Positions 1 through 10,300 of a stretch of DNA of 64,000 bases are shown here, piece by piece (positions within the stretch are counted from its first letter, which is position 1; each line of letters starts with the position of its first letter). The DNA lies in NCBI GenBank assembly GCA_963573305.1, contig OY754339.1:74509376-74573375 (forward strand). The letters run 5' to 3'. Below the pieces are notes generated by a model. That model was not told the origin of the DNA and did not search any database. It was given only the letters and a program-made list of their open reading frames with translations. Position numbers and translations under genes: made by a program. Source of the stretch: Pyrrhosoma nymphula (taxonomy: Eukaryota; Arthropoda; Insecta; Odonata; Coenagrionidae).

Positions 1-589
1 TCACTGATTAACAGCTCTCTCTCTCTCATACATGGAACTGTGGTAGTCCTTTATTGGAAAAGGATACACTTTAACTCACCAAATGAAGTTTATTTATTTC
101 CTATTAAATGTATGAAAAGGTATAATCAACCTGCGTTGACAGTAGAATGGATGCCTTTTGGTGGGCTAAAGAAAGTAAGCAATCTATACTCGCTTTACAA
201 GAGTAGTAGTAGAGTTTACTAAAGGTGAATATGAAGCTATGGTTTACCTCAATGGGTTTTTTATAGTAATACTTCCCCTGCTGCTGCTGAGTGTAGGTGT
301 CATTTTACAACTTTCAGTGCCCTGAGTCACCAAGCGTTAGCTATAGTTCTTAAATATATTCAGTACACTGGCTGGAACTGAAGGTTTCATCGCTTCATAC
401 ATCTGCTTTGATAAATGCTTATCAATTTCAACAGATGACCATCCTAGGGATTTAAGTCTGTCACATCAGTGCCATGACTAATGAACTCAAAATTTATGTT
501 TTTTAGTCACATAAATTTCTAATGATGTTATATCAAATTATAGGCTCTATACAACTCAAATAAGGCTACCAGCGTTTTGCAACACTGAG
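1..589. other. intron or upstream sequence of PHLPP gene
   Basis: No exon is recognised before the acceptor at 588-589. The sequence is AT-rich with a short CT repeat at about 15-28. The leucine-rich-repeat and PH-domain exons expected for a PHLPP gene must lie outside the window. Confidence 0.4.
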
Positions 590-756
590 GGATTGTTTGG
601 TCTGTTTGACGGAGGAAGTGTAAAGGAGGGAAATGAAGGAGGAGCAGAAACTGCTTCCCTCCTTGCATCAGTGGTTCCAAGGATTCTTCTGGAGGAAAGA
701 ACTGTGAAAGAGACTGCCACAGACTACATGAAATACACTCTGCTTTCTGCTCACAG
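590..756 (+). CDS. Phlpp: PHLPP exon (PP2C domain start)
   Basis: Encodes GLFGLFDGG, the metal-binding Asp-Gly motif opening a PP2C domain, then a helix ending YTLLSAHR. The reading frame reaches AG at 755-756, followed by GCAAGT, a classic GC donor. Joining to 2835 restores AGG (Arg) and the family-typical SAHR-ELKEKGQKFG junction. Confidence 0.8.
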
Positions 757-3700
757 GCAAGTTAACTATTTGAACTTTTATCATGCTCTAAGAGTGATAC
801 GTATAGATAAGGAGCTTGCTCTCTTTTTAAATTTAGAATTAAGAGTTACAGGTGATCATATTTGTCTCAGATAGGTATATTTGAAATAATTTTTAAATCA
901 CTATCATTATCTAGAGTGATGAAAAATCTATTTTTCTCAAATTTTAAGACTAACTAAATAAAAACTTCAACTCAATTTGAGGATAGATGCTTCATCAGAG
1001 AACATGTCTGATAAACAAGGGTGTGATTGGTAAAGACTGGTGGGATAGGGAGGAGGGGCCATATCTGCCTCCTATGAGTTGAGATTTTCATGCAAAACGT
1101 TTATATTCAAGAAATACAACATATGCTGATGAAAAATAAGAGAAATGCATTTTTGGAATTTAACCTTTTACTGCCAGCGGGCCGATATATCGGCCCATGT
1201 CGGATGTGCAAAAACTGCCATGGGCCGATTTATCGGCCCAACTTTAAATACCTGAATTTAATGGGCTTCCTTTAAAAACCTGAAAAGAGCCTTGGCAGTC
1301 TTCGCACATCCTACCCAAAATGGGCTGGCAGTAAAAGGGTGAAATATGTGATTTGCATATGGACATATACTATACCTGACATTTTAGATCTGCTAAGTCT
1401 AATAACTCAACATGATTGTACTTAGTAATTGATTTCCCACAAAGAAAGCTTGCCTCCTAAGTGAAATTTAAGATAAAACTCTCTCTCAGTCAGTGATTCT
1501 ACCCGAAGGTTGGTTTGGATAGTTGAGGGTAGAGCTCACCCTGGGGGATAAAGCTCTAGCAGCCTTAATTATGATATGAATTCTCTGACTTAGACCCTCA
1601 CCGACCCTCATGCTTGGTTGTAGTGTGTTTTAAGATATTGTGTCGCCCATCATTTTTTAAAATCCTGCCACCACCCATTTCCTTCAACTTTTCACAAACA
1701 TCTGGATTCTAACCCTATCACTGCTATGGGTGTACACCCTAATAAGACCAAAGAAATCAGAGCCTAATATGCAAACGCCATGTATACAGGGCCAGTTTGA
1801 AAAAAGATAATTCTTTATATATGACTTATATAAGACTTTCTTGATGTAGTGTATTGATTTCAGGTGCGAGAGTATGCATGTTGAGTCGTAGGGTAGATGA
1901 TAATATGAGATAAATACAATGTTAATTGGTAGATTAAATGTAGGATATAATTAAGCATGCCAGAATGTTTTAGTACATTCATAGAATAGTATACATATAA
2001 GTGTAAATTATCATATATTATTTTGAGAGAGCAGGAAACTGTTATATAATGCCTCAAGAACAGGCTGCAAGCAGTATATTCACCAACAGCTAACAAAAAG
2101 TCAACAGAATATAGCCAGGAAAGAATCATCTAATGACAAAATAGCAACAGTGAACAGGCAGCGCACAGGCTCCTACCTGTTTACTGACTATGTTTGAACA
2201 GGCAGTGACAGCAAACTGGCAGTGCACAGTCCCCTAACTGTTCACTGGCTGTGGCCCAACAAGCAAGGAACAGAGTATCCCACTACCCACAACAGGGAGA
2301 GAATAGTCAAGTACATGACACTCTTCTCACAGACATGAAACAGATAAGGTGATCAAATTTACATTCTACCAACCAATGCCTGCCTGTTGTCTCTCGAACA
2401 AGAAACAGGGAACCATCAGCCTATCAAACAGACAACAAACAGGCATTTTTTACCAAAATCAACAGGGCAGTTCCGCAACTATTTAAATTAGTGCAAATGG
2501 GATTCACTTTTTATACATTTGTGATAATTATAGGTAGTCTTTAAGAAATGAATTGTTAACACACACTCACAAAAGTAAAATGAAGGTAAAATAAGAGATT
2601 TTGCACCTTAACTGAAATTACCACACCTCATACCAAAAGTAAATGTGTTGGAATATGATATTTTAGGGGTAGTAATCCATTTTTCTATAGAATTTGAAAA
2701 TTCTCAACTGTATACCTACCCTGGCATACAAGCAAGAGATTCTCCATGAATAGAGATTTTACTGTGTGTATAAAAATGGAAATAATCTTTCTATTGGAAT
2801 AATTCTCTCATGTTTTTGGGGAAAATTATTACAGGGAGTTGAAGGAAAAGGGACAGAAGTTTGGGGCATGTGCCATTCTTTGCCACATAACTGCTAAATC
2901 AGCATCATGCAGTTCTGTGTGCAAAGCAGTTGGCAACAACACAGCTACCAATGGTGTCGCTTCAATGCAGCAATACACTTTGAGGGTGGCCAGTGTGGGA
3001 AGAGTTGGAGCAGTACTTTGCCGGAAGGATGGCTCAATATTTCCCCTCACGGCTCCAATCAGATCCTTGGACGATGACATGGACAGCGAGAATGAGCAGG
3101 TGAGCCAATGCACATTTCAACTGGATGCCTGTTTTTCTCCATCAAATGAATGTCCAATGGCCAGAATTTTGTTCATTTGGTGTAATGATAGAATTAAAGG
3201 AGAGTGTTATGAGGTTTAGTGGGTGGTTTAATTTCCCCTTCACACACAGTGATTAACACATTCAATGCGGGCCCGATTTTCATGAAAGTCATCAAAATTG
3301 GCTCAAAAAAAGTGAAAGCGCTTCGGAAGGGAACGACCACGTCAATTGACGTGCTCCGCATTGAATATTAAAAAGAAGAAATTAGCCTTTATGGCATGAA
3401 AAAATTGAGAAGTTGTTTAGTTGGACCCTTACTGTCACTCAGAATCTAAGAGTGGTGGTGGTTGTCTCACTATATTATATTTTTCTATGCATTTTACTAC
3501 AAATATTATGTGAACATGAGACTTTCTCTTTCTATCGAAGAGTCAATTCAGCTGCTGCTCACGTCAATGCTTCTTATTGATACTTCTTACAGGAGGAAAA
3601 AAAATATCAGAGCAAAAATGAGACTCAGGATCAACATGCCTTGGGGATGAGTGCATCTTTTCCACAAGTGGTGCCTGATCCACATGTGGTGGAAGTGGAT

Positions 3701-6700
3701 TTAACCTCCGAAAAGGACCTCTGTATCATAATAGCCAACAAAATGTGAGTTTCAGCTGCATGCATTGAGGTTAAGCTCGGTAAGCTGCGCTTGCCCATGC
3801 TGCATTAGAAAATATAAGTATCTTCTTCACTTAAGTTATTTTTCTGAGACATTTTGTGTGTCAGTCAGTCAATATCTATAGATGGCAGTGCATCACGCCA
3901 TTCACTCTGTCGGAAGAGATGCTCAAATTTTGACCGTGGGTAAGCTCTGAAATATGAGATCTCTTTACTCTCTCCCTATGACCAGGTTTGCTTAGGATTG
4001 CTATGCGAGCGCCACCAACTACCATATACCATACCATGGGAAATAGGCTATGACACTAAGTTTGTCTTAATGAATGTAAAAAAGCATGTAAAAATGAAAT
4101 TTAATTCAAGATGGCTGCCATGTAACCACCAGAAAACACATAAAAATTGCCATGAGAAAAAATCGGCCTGAACCAGGAAGCAAACCATGGACCTTTGGAT
4201 CGGATCCCTTGCATTGCCATCTTTGATGGACGGCAAGGGCTTCATCCAATGCCTTTCCTGTTCCCTTGCATCCTCCTAAAATTGCCATGGAATTAGGAAG
4301 CCTGGGTAGTGTAGTGGTCTGGACATTGGCCTGGCAACCCAAGGGCCCATGATTCAATTCCCTGTCTGATTTTTTTTCATGGCAATTTCTACGGATTTCA
4401 TCGCTTTATTTGCAGCAGGCATGAATAAATTCACACCAGTAAACTCTTCTTTGAGCAAATACAGGTCTCTTTAGAAGTATACTTTGTAAATCCAATTGAT
4501 AACCAATTCATCAATGAGCTTTGTAAGAGAATATTGCACTTCCAATGTTTGCTTCCAAGATTTTCACGTCGTCAAAATTTTCCTAACTGTAAATTCTCCG
4601 TGGTTCTTCGTAAGGAAATATTTTACCTAAAAATATTTAGATTTTTAACTATTATTTCTCTTCTCTCTCTACTCATTATGGGGCTTGACATGATATCATG
4701 ATGTTAGAGCTGGTATTGTTCCCATGCAATTTTAATAAAAAACAATGAACATGTTTCCTAATGTGTTATCATATGACTTATTGCATAGATTTTGGTCATC
4801 TGTTCAACAAAAAGAGGCTGCATGTGAAACCCTAATGATGATGAAGCCAAATCCAGAAGGCACCCAAGGAATTGACGAAATGCTGGCGGCTAAAAGGCTT
4901 CAGGATTTAGCTCAAGGCTATGGCAATACAGGAAACCTAAGCATAGCTGTGGTACATCTTTTTGGCTCACAGGTAAGCCATGTGATTTCTTAATCAAAAA
5001 TGTCGTTGGATCTTTAAGTAGGGATGATGCTGATCACAAAAGAAAAATATCTGAGAGTACAACTTCATTGGCTACTACCACCCAGGTTTCAACTACATCA
5101 TCACTATTTTCAGCCCCATGTTTGTGAGACACTTAGTGAAAGAAAACTGCCTTAGAGACATATTATGGAGGTGCACTCATATGCACTTGCAAACACTTTT
5201 ACAAACAGATTGAAATTTCTCAACCTTTAAAATGAATGCAAGCCTTCTTAGTGTTGGTATATTTTCTTCCCATTCACCCATTTTGCCTCTGTCATTATAT
5301 CCTCGACTTCATTGAACACCTGACTCAACTTTCTTCAGCTCCTCTCATGTAACACTCCTTAACTCTTTATGTATGATGTTACTCTCTTCCCAGCAGTCTG
5401 CTCATTTCTCTTCCACTGATATTCCCCTTGTCCAACCTTCCACCCCCATCTCACCTTGAGCCAAGTGATGTAGCCAGGGGGGGAGGGTCCATGGGGTTTG
5501 GAACCCCCCATTTTTTAATTTCTTTAAATAAGTGGAACTAAAGGAGAAAGTTTTATTTTTAAACTTACAATAAGAATGTCTAATTCAATTGTTCATCAGT
5601 CTAAAGCTTTTTAATAAATAGGTTTGTAATTAAAAAAAATAAAAACTGTGGATTTTTAATGTTTATTAACATCCCCTCTGAAACAAAATCCTGGCTACAT
5701 CACTGCTTGTGGTACATCTTGCGATTGCACCTAGTCACCATGAAAATGACTCTGGTATAAGTTAAGCTGGGGTCAAAGTAGTCAGTGTAACCAATTAAGT
5801 TGAAGAATACCTACACACAGTTATCTTTTACTATTAACCCTCTTTGTGCCATAAAGAGATATAAATCAGGTATGTATCAGCTAGTAGAAGAAAAGTCCCA
5901 CACACACATATAAGAATAGGTAGAACCATTAAAGCAGCTCATGAATGAAGCATGAGGAAAATTTTATAACTAGGTAATTAAGATTTTTTTGTTGCCCTGG
6001 TAAGGAAAATGAGATTATTGCGAATAAATTAACCTCTCAAGCCATTTTGACGCACACGTGTATGGACCCTATTTTCTCTCCCAGGAGCATTTCAATGTAC
6101 GGCTTACGTCCACTTGCATCATACATAAATTTAAATATCCCCTGAGGAGTAAAATACTCAAATATTAAATCCCCGCTTGAGAGGTTAACAGATATAAGAT
6201 ATTTGAGGTATAATTATTATTATAACTAACATTGTTATTTCACACAAACTTTACTTTAACCAGAAAAAAACATTATCCAGGCTTTGATGGCAAAGTATCA
6301 TCTTCAGGTGAATAATTTTTAGTCTGGGAGGGAAGGTATGTATACATATGCATATACATAATGTCAATGTTGTTTCAGGAGGAGTTTAATTAGTGTAGGG
6401 ACATAAAAAAATTTATTCAATATTTTACAATTGTTGTGCTCACTTTTGGGTTGGAAACTTGGTCATTGTAAAGGGAAGATGTGTATAGACTTGGGGCATA
6501 TGAGATATGGGTTTGGAGAAAGATGGAGAGGGTGAGCTGGGGGGTGAGGAGGACGAACAAGGAGGTATTGGATATGGTTGGAGAGGAGAGGAAGCTGGTG
6601 GAAGAGGTTTAGAGAAGGCAAAGGGAATGGATGCAGGAAGTTTTGAGAGGAGAGGGCATGTTGAAGAGGATAATAGAGGGGAGAACATTGGGGTGGTATG

Positions 6701-8818
6701 GAAGAGGATAGGAATTCTAGACAAAATATGAGGAGGTAGATGATATAAGGACTTTAAGAGAGATCTAATGGAAATACCTCTACAGGAGGAAAAGCTATAA
6801 AAAAGGAAGAAAGATATGATGTACTAGAATTTGGGGTGTAAGGATAAGGACTGTGCAAAAACCTACCAATCAGCTGATAGAAATTTTATAAATTGTACAC
6901 TTCATTTGAGTATTCCAAGTCCCTCGTTTACATTGGGTCTCTATCCTTACATCCAAAATTCTGGTTCATCATCTTGCTTTCCCTTCTATAGATACCTTGC
7001 CATTAGATCCCTCTTAAATTCCTCATATAGTCTCCATCTTCTTATTTGGTCCAGAATACCTATCCTCATCCACACTTCCCCAGTGCTCTCCCCTCTATTA
7101 CGCTCTTCAACATGCCCTCTCCTCTCAAAACATCCTCGGTCCGTCTCTGGAATAAAATCACACACATGTCCACTTTCTAAGAGTTATAAGGCACTAAACG
7201 TAAACTGCAGATTGATATTTTAAAATATTAATACCTCATATTGCTATTTTATGAAGGGTCCCATTTTATTTAGATGCTACCCTCAGTATTGTTGAAAGAT
7301 TCCATTCAGAATAGATGGCACTAAGGGGGTTGATATGAAGTTCAACAAATTGACATCTGAGATAATCAGATACTGAGGTAATAAATATTACTATAAATTT
7401 CTCCACAGGATAAAAAGGGAGATAAAGACTCAGCTCAAGATGAACTGAGGAAGTCTCTTAGGATCATTCAACGAAATGGAACCACAGACCTGCTGATGAA
7501 AGAGCTGAAGGAGGAGCTGCGCTCGCATCATGCTTGCTTACGCCATTGCTGCTGTCACTGCACTTGGGCCACGGAGGGTGACAAGGAGGAATGCCAACTG
7601 TGCCTTCCTCATGTTTGTCATCGTCGATGGTGCACCGGTATGGCAGAAGAACAAGGAGTGTGCTCAATTGAAAACGGAATCAAGTCTGTGTCACTTAGCA
7701 ATGGTATCAACCATTTTAAAGTACAAAGTGAATCCAAGGTGAAATCATTAGAGTGTAAGAGCAATCAACACAACGAGTCATGCACAAACAGTAAAGAATC
7801 ATTTCAGGAATGCAATCAGAAGAAGATACACATGGCCAGTGAAATTTGCATTGATGAGAATGAAGCTCCGAGTAAAAATTTACCTGAGCGTTCTTCCCCT
7901 AGCGGTCAGAGTGATGACACACCCAGCACAGTGGTGAAAGATAAGAATGAATTGGAGGAAAAATCTAGCCAAGACAATTCTGACAGTGGTTTTAGTAGGA
8001 GTACAATAAAGGAAACTTTCTGGGAGGAGCAGAGCAGAAACGGAGATGTATCAAAACTCAGAAGAATACCAGGGGCATGGGACGTTTGCGTGGGGTCTGA
8101 ATCAGTTCTGATGAGAGAGAAAGGACTTCACAAAGTTAGTGCCATGCCAGCTTTAGTGATGTCTGATGACTACAGTGTGATAGGAGGCAGGGAGAAGAGT
8201 CCGAGTGAGGAAGGAAGCCAGGTGGGTGGAGTCGATGAGAGGTTTAAGTGCTGGGAATACATGCTCGAGCAAAACACGCAGCTGCTCTTCGATAAAGAAC
8301 TTGACACTTTGTCACGGGGGATTGTTAGAGGCCGGTCGAGAGCCCCGTGGGCAGATGGTCTCCCTCCCAACTCCACCAATGGTTCTGGCCCAGTCAATGG
8401 CTCTGGACCGCCCCAGTACAGGCCTCCACCTCCGCCTGCACCTTTCCTGTCAAGGAGGTTTTCGAGCGCCAGGGCGACAGGCAAGGGTGGGGGGGGCAAG
8501 AGTTGGGGGAAGTGCTCTGTGAGCAGCGGAACCAAGTGGGGAGGGAGTGGGCGGGGTCATGGCCCAGTGGAGGTGACTCCACCTCCAATCCAAGGCGGAC
8601 CAAATGCAGCCTACTTTGGAAGCCTGCAGCGTTTACTCCCTGGGCATGTTGGGTTTGATTTTGAAGCCGTTCGGGAAAAGCATCGGTCAAGCTCTGATCT
8701 GAGGGCTGACAGCTTGAATGATGGAGATAGGTCGTGGGATAAAGACAATGAAAGTACTGCAGGAGAGGCAGAAAACCGCATGCAGGCATACTGGGGAGTT
8801 GCCACTACTGAGTTATAG
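590..8818 (+). CDS. Phlpp: PHLPP-type protein phosphatase (PH domain and leucine-rich repeat PP2C), C-terminal five exons
   Basis: Five exons join in frame: 590-756, 2835-3099, 3593-3744, 4789-4972 and 7409-8818 (stop TAG 8816-8818). They encode the PP2C-like domain and tail of PHLPP, a phosphatase that in animals dephosphorylates the hydrophobic motif of Akt and PKC. Diagnostic stretches are LFGLFDGG (exon 1), GQKFGACAILCHIT and LRVASVGRVGAVLCRKDG (exon 2), and RLQDLAQGYGNTGNLSIAVV (exon 4), in the order and spacing of the family. The first intron uses a GC donor. The PH and leucine-rich-repeat exons are off the left edge. Two positions that are Asp in active PP2C enzymes look replaced here (W-S-S in exon 4; T-G-N-L-S in the last strand), so activity is uncertain. 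The protein ends T-T-E-L, a class I PDZ ligand form, as is typical of PHLPP. Family assignment is strong; exact exon 1 start is less certain because its acceptor lacks a good pyrimidine tract. Confidence 0.88.
1164..1338. mobile_element. MITE with 15-bp TIRs, piggyBac-like
   Basis: The ends CCTTTTACTGCCAGC (1164-1178) and GCTGGCAGTAAAAGG (1324-1338) are perfect inverted repeats. TTAA precedes the left end (1160-1163); the right flank is GTGA, so the second TTAA is lost or the boundary is off. The interior holds two near-identical palindromes, GGGCCGATATATCGGCCC (about 1189-1206) and the same with one A to T change (about 1223-1240). No coding capacity. It lies in PHLPP intron 1. Confidence 0.6.
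2145..2275. repeat. diverged two-unit tandem repeat
   Basis: Two roughly 62-bp units share the pattern AACAGGCAGCGCACAGG...CCTGTTTACTGACTATG and AACTGGCAGTGCACAGT...CTGTTCACTGGCTGTG. It lies in PHLPP intron 1 and carries no coding signal. Confidence 0.45.
2835..3099 (+). CDS. Phlpp: PHLPP exon (PP2C core)
   Basis: Acceptor TTATTACAG at 2834, donor CAG|GTGAGC at 3099/3100. Encodes ELKEKGQKFGACAILCHIT followed by LRVASVGRVGAVLCRKDG, the central beta-sheet of the PP2C fold, and a short acidic end DDDMDSENEQ. The exon ends in phase 0. A minus-strand open frame over the same bases is a shadow. Confidence 0.85.
3257..3367. mobile_element. 111-bp MITE between TTAA sites, piggyBac-like
   Basis: TTAA at 3253-3256 and 3368-3371 bracket the element. 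The terminal inverted repeat core is ATTCAATGCGG (left) and CCGCATTGAAT (right). Inside is a perfect 16-bp palindrome, CACGTCAATTGACGTG (3338-3353). Non-coding; in PHLPP intron 2. Confidence 0.62.
3593..3744 (+). CDS. Phlpp: PHLPP exon (PP2C, pre-catalytic strand)
   Basis: Acceptor CTTCTTACAG, donor AAAAT|GTGAGT, ending in phase 2. Encodes EEKKYQSKNE, then ASFPQVVPDPHVVEVDLTSE and KDLCIIIANK. The PDPHVVEVDL segment matches the family position just before the DGLWD-type strand. The exon is too short to be recognised by ORF length alone. Confidence 0.82.
4108..4240 (-). mobile_element. tRNA-derived SINE, minus copy
   Basis: Read on the minus strand it has a pol III B-box-like segment (GGTTTGCTTCCTGG) and the tail TTTTTTCTCATGGCAATTTT. 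The same tail occurs in the plus copy at 4298-4400. It lies in PHLPP intron 3 and forms an inverted pair with that copy. Confidence 0.45.
4298..4400 (+). mobile_element. tRNA-derived SINE, plus copy
   Basis: A-box-like GTAGTGTAGTGGTCTGGAC and B-box-like GATTCAATTCCC are at tRNA spacing, followed by the tail TTTTTTTTCATGGCAATTT shared with the minus copy about 100 bp upstream. It is not a functional tRNA: no acceptor stem closes. Confidence 0.5.
4789..4972 (+). CDS. Phlpp: PHLPP exon (end of PP2C domain)
   Basis: Acceptor ATTGCATAG, donor CAG|GTAAGC; phase 2 in, phase 0 out. Encodes IFWSSVQQKEA, then AAKRLQDLAQGYGNTGNLSIA and VVHLFGSQ, the last helix and strand of a PP2C domain. The W-S-S and G-N-L-S-I residues stand where many PP2C members have W-D and D-(N/S)-x-(T/S). 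Confidence 0.85.
5464..5704. mobile_element. 241-bp non-autonomous DNA element with 15-bp TIRs
   Basis: AGTGATGTAGCCAGG at the left and its exact complement CCTGGCTACATCACT at the right. The termini recall the GTGRYGTAGCCAGG ends common in arthropod hAT-type MITEs. No clear 8-bp target duplication is visible. The left 40 bp recur, diverged, near 39472. Lies in PHLPP intron 4. Confidence 0.55.
6033..6184. mobile_element. 152-bp piggyBac-like MITE with TTAA duplication
   Basis: TTAA (6029-6032) then CCTCTCAAGC; GCTTGAGAGG then TTAA (6185-6188). The 10-bp TIRs are perfect and the TTAA target duplication is intact. TTAA plus a CC(Y)T terminus is the piggyBac signature. Non-coding; in PHLPP intron 4. 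Confidence 0.72.
6430..6800 (+). pseudogene. non-LTR retrotransposon 3' fragment (RT C-terminus)
   Basis: The same family as the better-preserved copy at 44840-45330: the KTNEEILDMV, EERKLVAEV, RRRQKRWMEEVLRGEGML and RGRNRIGILDE segments are recognisable but broken by stops and frameshifts. It is followed by a 3' UTR stretch (AACCTACCAATCAGCTGATAG) shared with the 45.3-kb copy. Confidence 0.55.
6930..7145 (-). pseudogene. non-LTR retrotransposon 3' fragment, opposite strand
   Basis: Minus-strand translation gives EDVLRGEGMLKSVIEGRALG, matching the 6.4-kb and 45-kb copies. It sits tail-to-tail with the 6430-6800 copy, giving an inverted arrangement inside PHLPP intron 4. Confidence 0.5.
7409..8818 (+). 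CDS. Phlpp: PHLPP terminal exon (variable tail with PDZ ligand)
   Basis: Acceptor TTTCTCCACAG at 7408. The exon carries 469 codons. It opens with a charged helix (DELRKSLRIIQRNG), then a cysteine/histidine-rich patch (CLRHCCCHC followed by CQLCLPHVCHRRWC), a long polar low-complexity tail, a proline-rich block (QYRPPPPPAP), and a Gly-rich block. It ends WGVATTEL. No named domain is seen in the tail. PHLPP tails are poorly conserved apart from the PDZ-binding end. Confidence 0.82.
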   Translation, partial: DKKGDKDSAQDELRKSLRIIQRNGTTDLLMKELKEELRSHHACLRHCCCHCTWATEGDKEECQLCLPHVCHRRWCTGMAEEQGVCSIENGIKSVSLSNGINHFKVQSESKVKSLECKSNQHNESCTNSKESFQECNQKKIHMASEICIDENEAPSKNLPERSSPSGQSDDTPSTVVKDKNELEEKSSQDNSDSGFSRSTIKETFWEEQSRNGDVSKLRRIPGAWDVCVGSESVLMREKGLHKVSAMPALVMSDDYSVIGGREKSPSEEGSQVGGVDERFKCWEYMLEQNTQLLFDKELDTLSRGIVRGRSRAPWADGLPPNSTNGSGPVNGSGPPQYRPPPPPAPFLSRRFSSARATGKGGGGKSWGKCSVSSGTKWGGSGRGHGPVEVTPPPIQGGPNAAYFGSLQRLLPGHVGFDFEAVREKHRSSSDLRADSLNDGDRSWDKDNESTAGEAENRMQAYWGVATTEL

Positions 8819-9349
8819 CACTGAGCTGATTACAAATTGAACTATTGACTTATGAACTTTATTTGAAAATCAAAGTTTAATATTTATTAAAAAAGAAAAC
8901 TTGGAAGGTGATTAACCAAAGTTTAATATAAAAATATGATGAGGCACTGTTGATTTCTAAGATATAAAATGTATAAATGTTTCATATAAGCTTCAAATCT
9001 AATACTAACTTAATATGATATTTGTACATTAAATGAGTCATAAAATTCTTTAAAATTCATACTGTACAATTTCAAGACAGCTGAAACTAATTGCTTGAAA
9101 GTGTTACACAATAAAATGCTTTTATATAAATTTTACTACTTTATTTTAAAAGCCATAAACATAAATATTTATAACTTGCAAATAATGCTATTTTACAAAT
9201 CTGCTGCTTGTGTCTTCAATAAGCATGGGACAGAGTTAAGAAACAATGTCCAACTAAGAAATAAATATTGACTGCTTAGGGTAAGAAAAAAATAAATAAA
9301 TTGGACATCATAAACCAAATTATATATGCCTGTGTAATAATAATGGTGT
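8819..9349 (+). other. Phlpp: PHLPP 3' UTR with poly(A) signal
   Basis: AT-rich non-coding sequence after the stop. The best poly(A) signal is AATAAA at 9110-9115, about 290 bp after the stop; others occur near 9260-9300. Confidence 0.5.
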
Positions 9350-9545
9350 CTTTATTCCCAAACAAATTTAGGACTATCTAGTCCTGTCTGACATTTAACT
9401 CATTAATGGATGAACACACATAGCCATGCTCTGGGAGTTGAAAATCCTACCCAGGCAGGATTCAAACCCACAACCCTTGGGTTGACAGGCAAGGACTTAA
9501 CCCTGCTGACACTGGGGCTGGCAAGGTTAAAGGGTAATCCAATGT
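9350..9545 (-). mobile_element. tRNA-derived SINE
   Basis: On the minus strand: CCAGTGTCAGCAGGGTTAAG (A-box region), CAACCCAAGGGTTGTGGG, then the B-box GGTTTGAATCC. The CAACCCAAGG block also appears in the SINE at 4298, suggesting related tRNA heads. The tail is AT-rich. Confidence 0.45.
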
Positions 9546-10056
9546 AAAGGGTATATTTGTGTTTTATTGAGAACTTTGTCTGTCAAGGAATATGATCACA
9601 GCAAGTAAAAAAGGAACAAGCCAAAATTATGAATCAGTTCAGAATTATGTAGATGTGAATATCGTGTCAGCATTTGAAATACTCTCGAATACTGACACAA
9701 GTGTTCAACTATGGCAGACTACACACTCAATTTCATTTGTCTATAAGAGCAGTAAAAAAACTAGGTAGTCTATTTCTACTTTCAAACATTACCCTTGAAT
9801 AAATTGATGATGGCATCACTAATTGCAAACCAGTGATATTGTAAAAACATCTATGCATAGACAAATTTTGAGGATACCAGGACTAGCCACAGTATAACCT
9901 TTTAAGGAGTCAACCACAAGTGCACATGAATGTTGAATTCCTCTTGGTAAAGAATTCCGGATGTAAAATCGTCCCCCAATAAGATTATCTGGGTGGGGAC
10001 AACTGGGAGGAGAACATCAGTCAGAGTGACAAATGCAAGATAGAGACTGTGGGGAG

Positions 10057-10300
10057 CTGGAGGAGGCAAAGATGGAGAGATTGGGGATAGACATCCTGGG
10101 AGTCAGGAAGATCAAATGGGCGGGGGCAGACGACTAATATAGTGACAGTTACCGAGTCATATACTCACGAGATGATCAGGGGATCAAAGGTGTTGGCATC
10201 TTAATGAAAAAGGAATGGGGTCAAAGAGTGAACTCGTTCTGGCAGTATAGGGAGAGGATCCTAATTGCGAAGCTGGGAGGAGACGATAGCTCCTGTTCTG
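10057..10300 (+). pseudogene. non-LTR endonuclease fragment (CFDP2-like)
   Basis: One frame reads MERLGIDILGVRKIKWAGAD, one stop (TAA), then SDSYRVIYSRDD, GVGILMKKEWGQRV and YRERILIAKLGG. This matches the exonuclease-endonuclease-phosphatase domain of elements often annotated craniofacial development protein 2-like in insects. Only the middle of the domain is present. Confidence 0.6.

Noticed and set aside
8170..8805. Open frames on both strands over the PHLPP last exon
   Set aside because: Shadows caused by GC-rich coding sequence; only the frame in phase with the upstream exons has family support.
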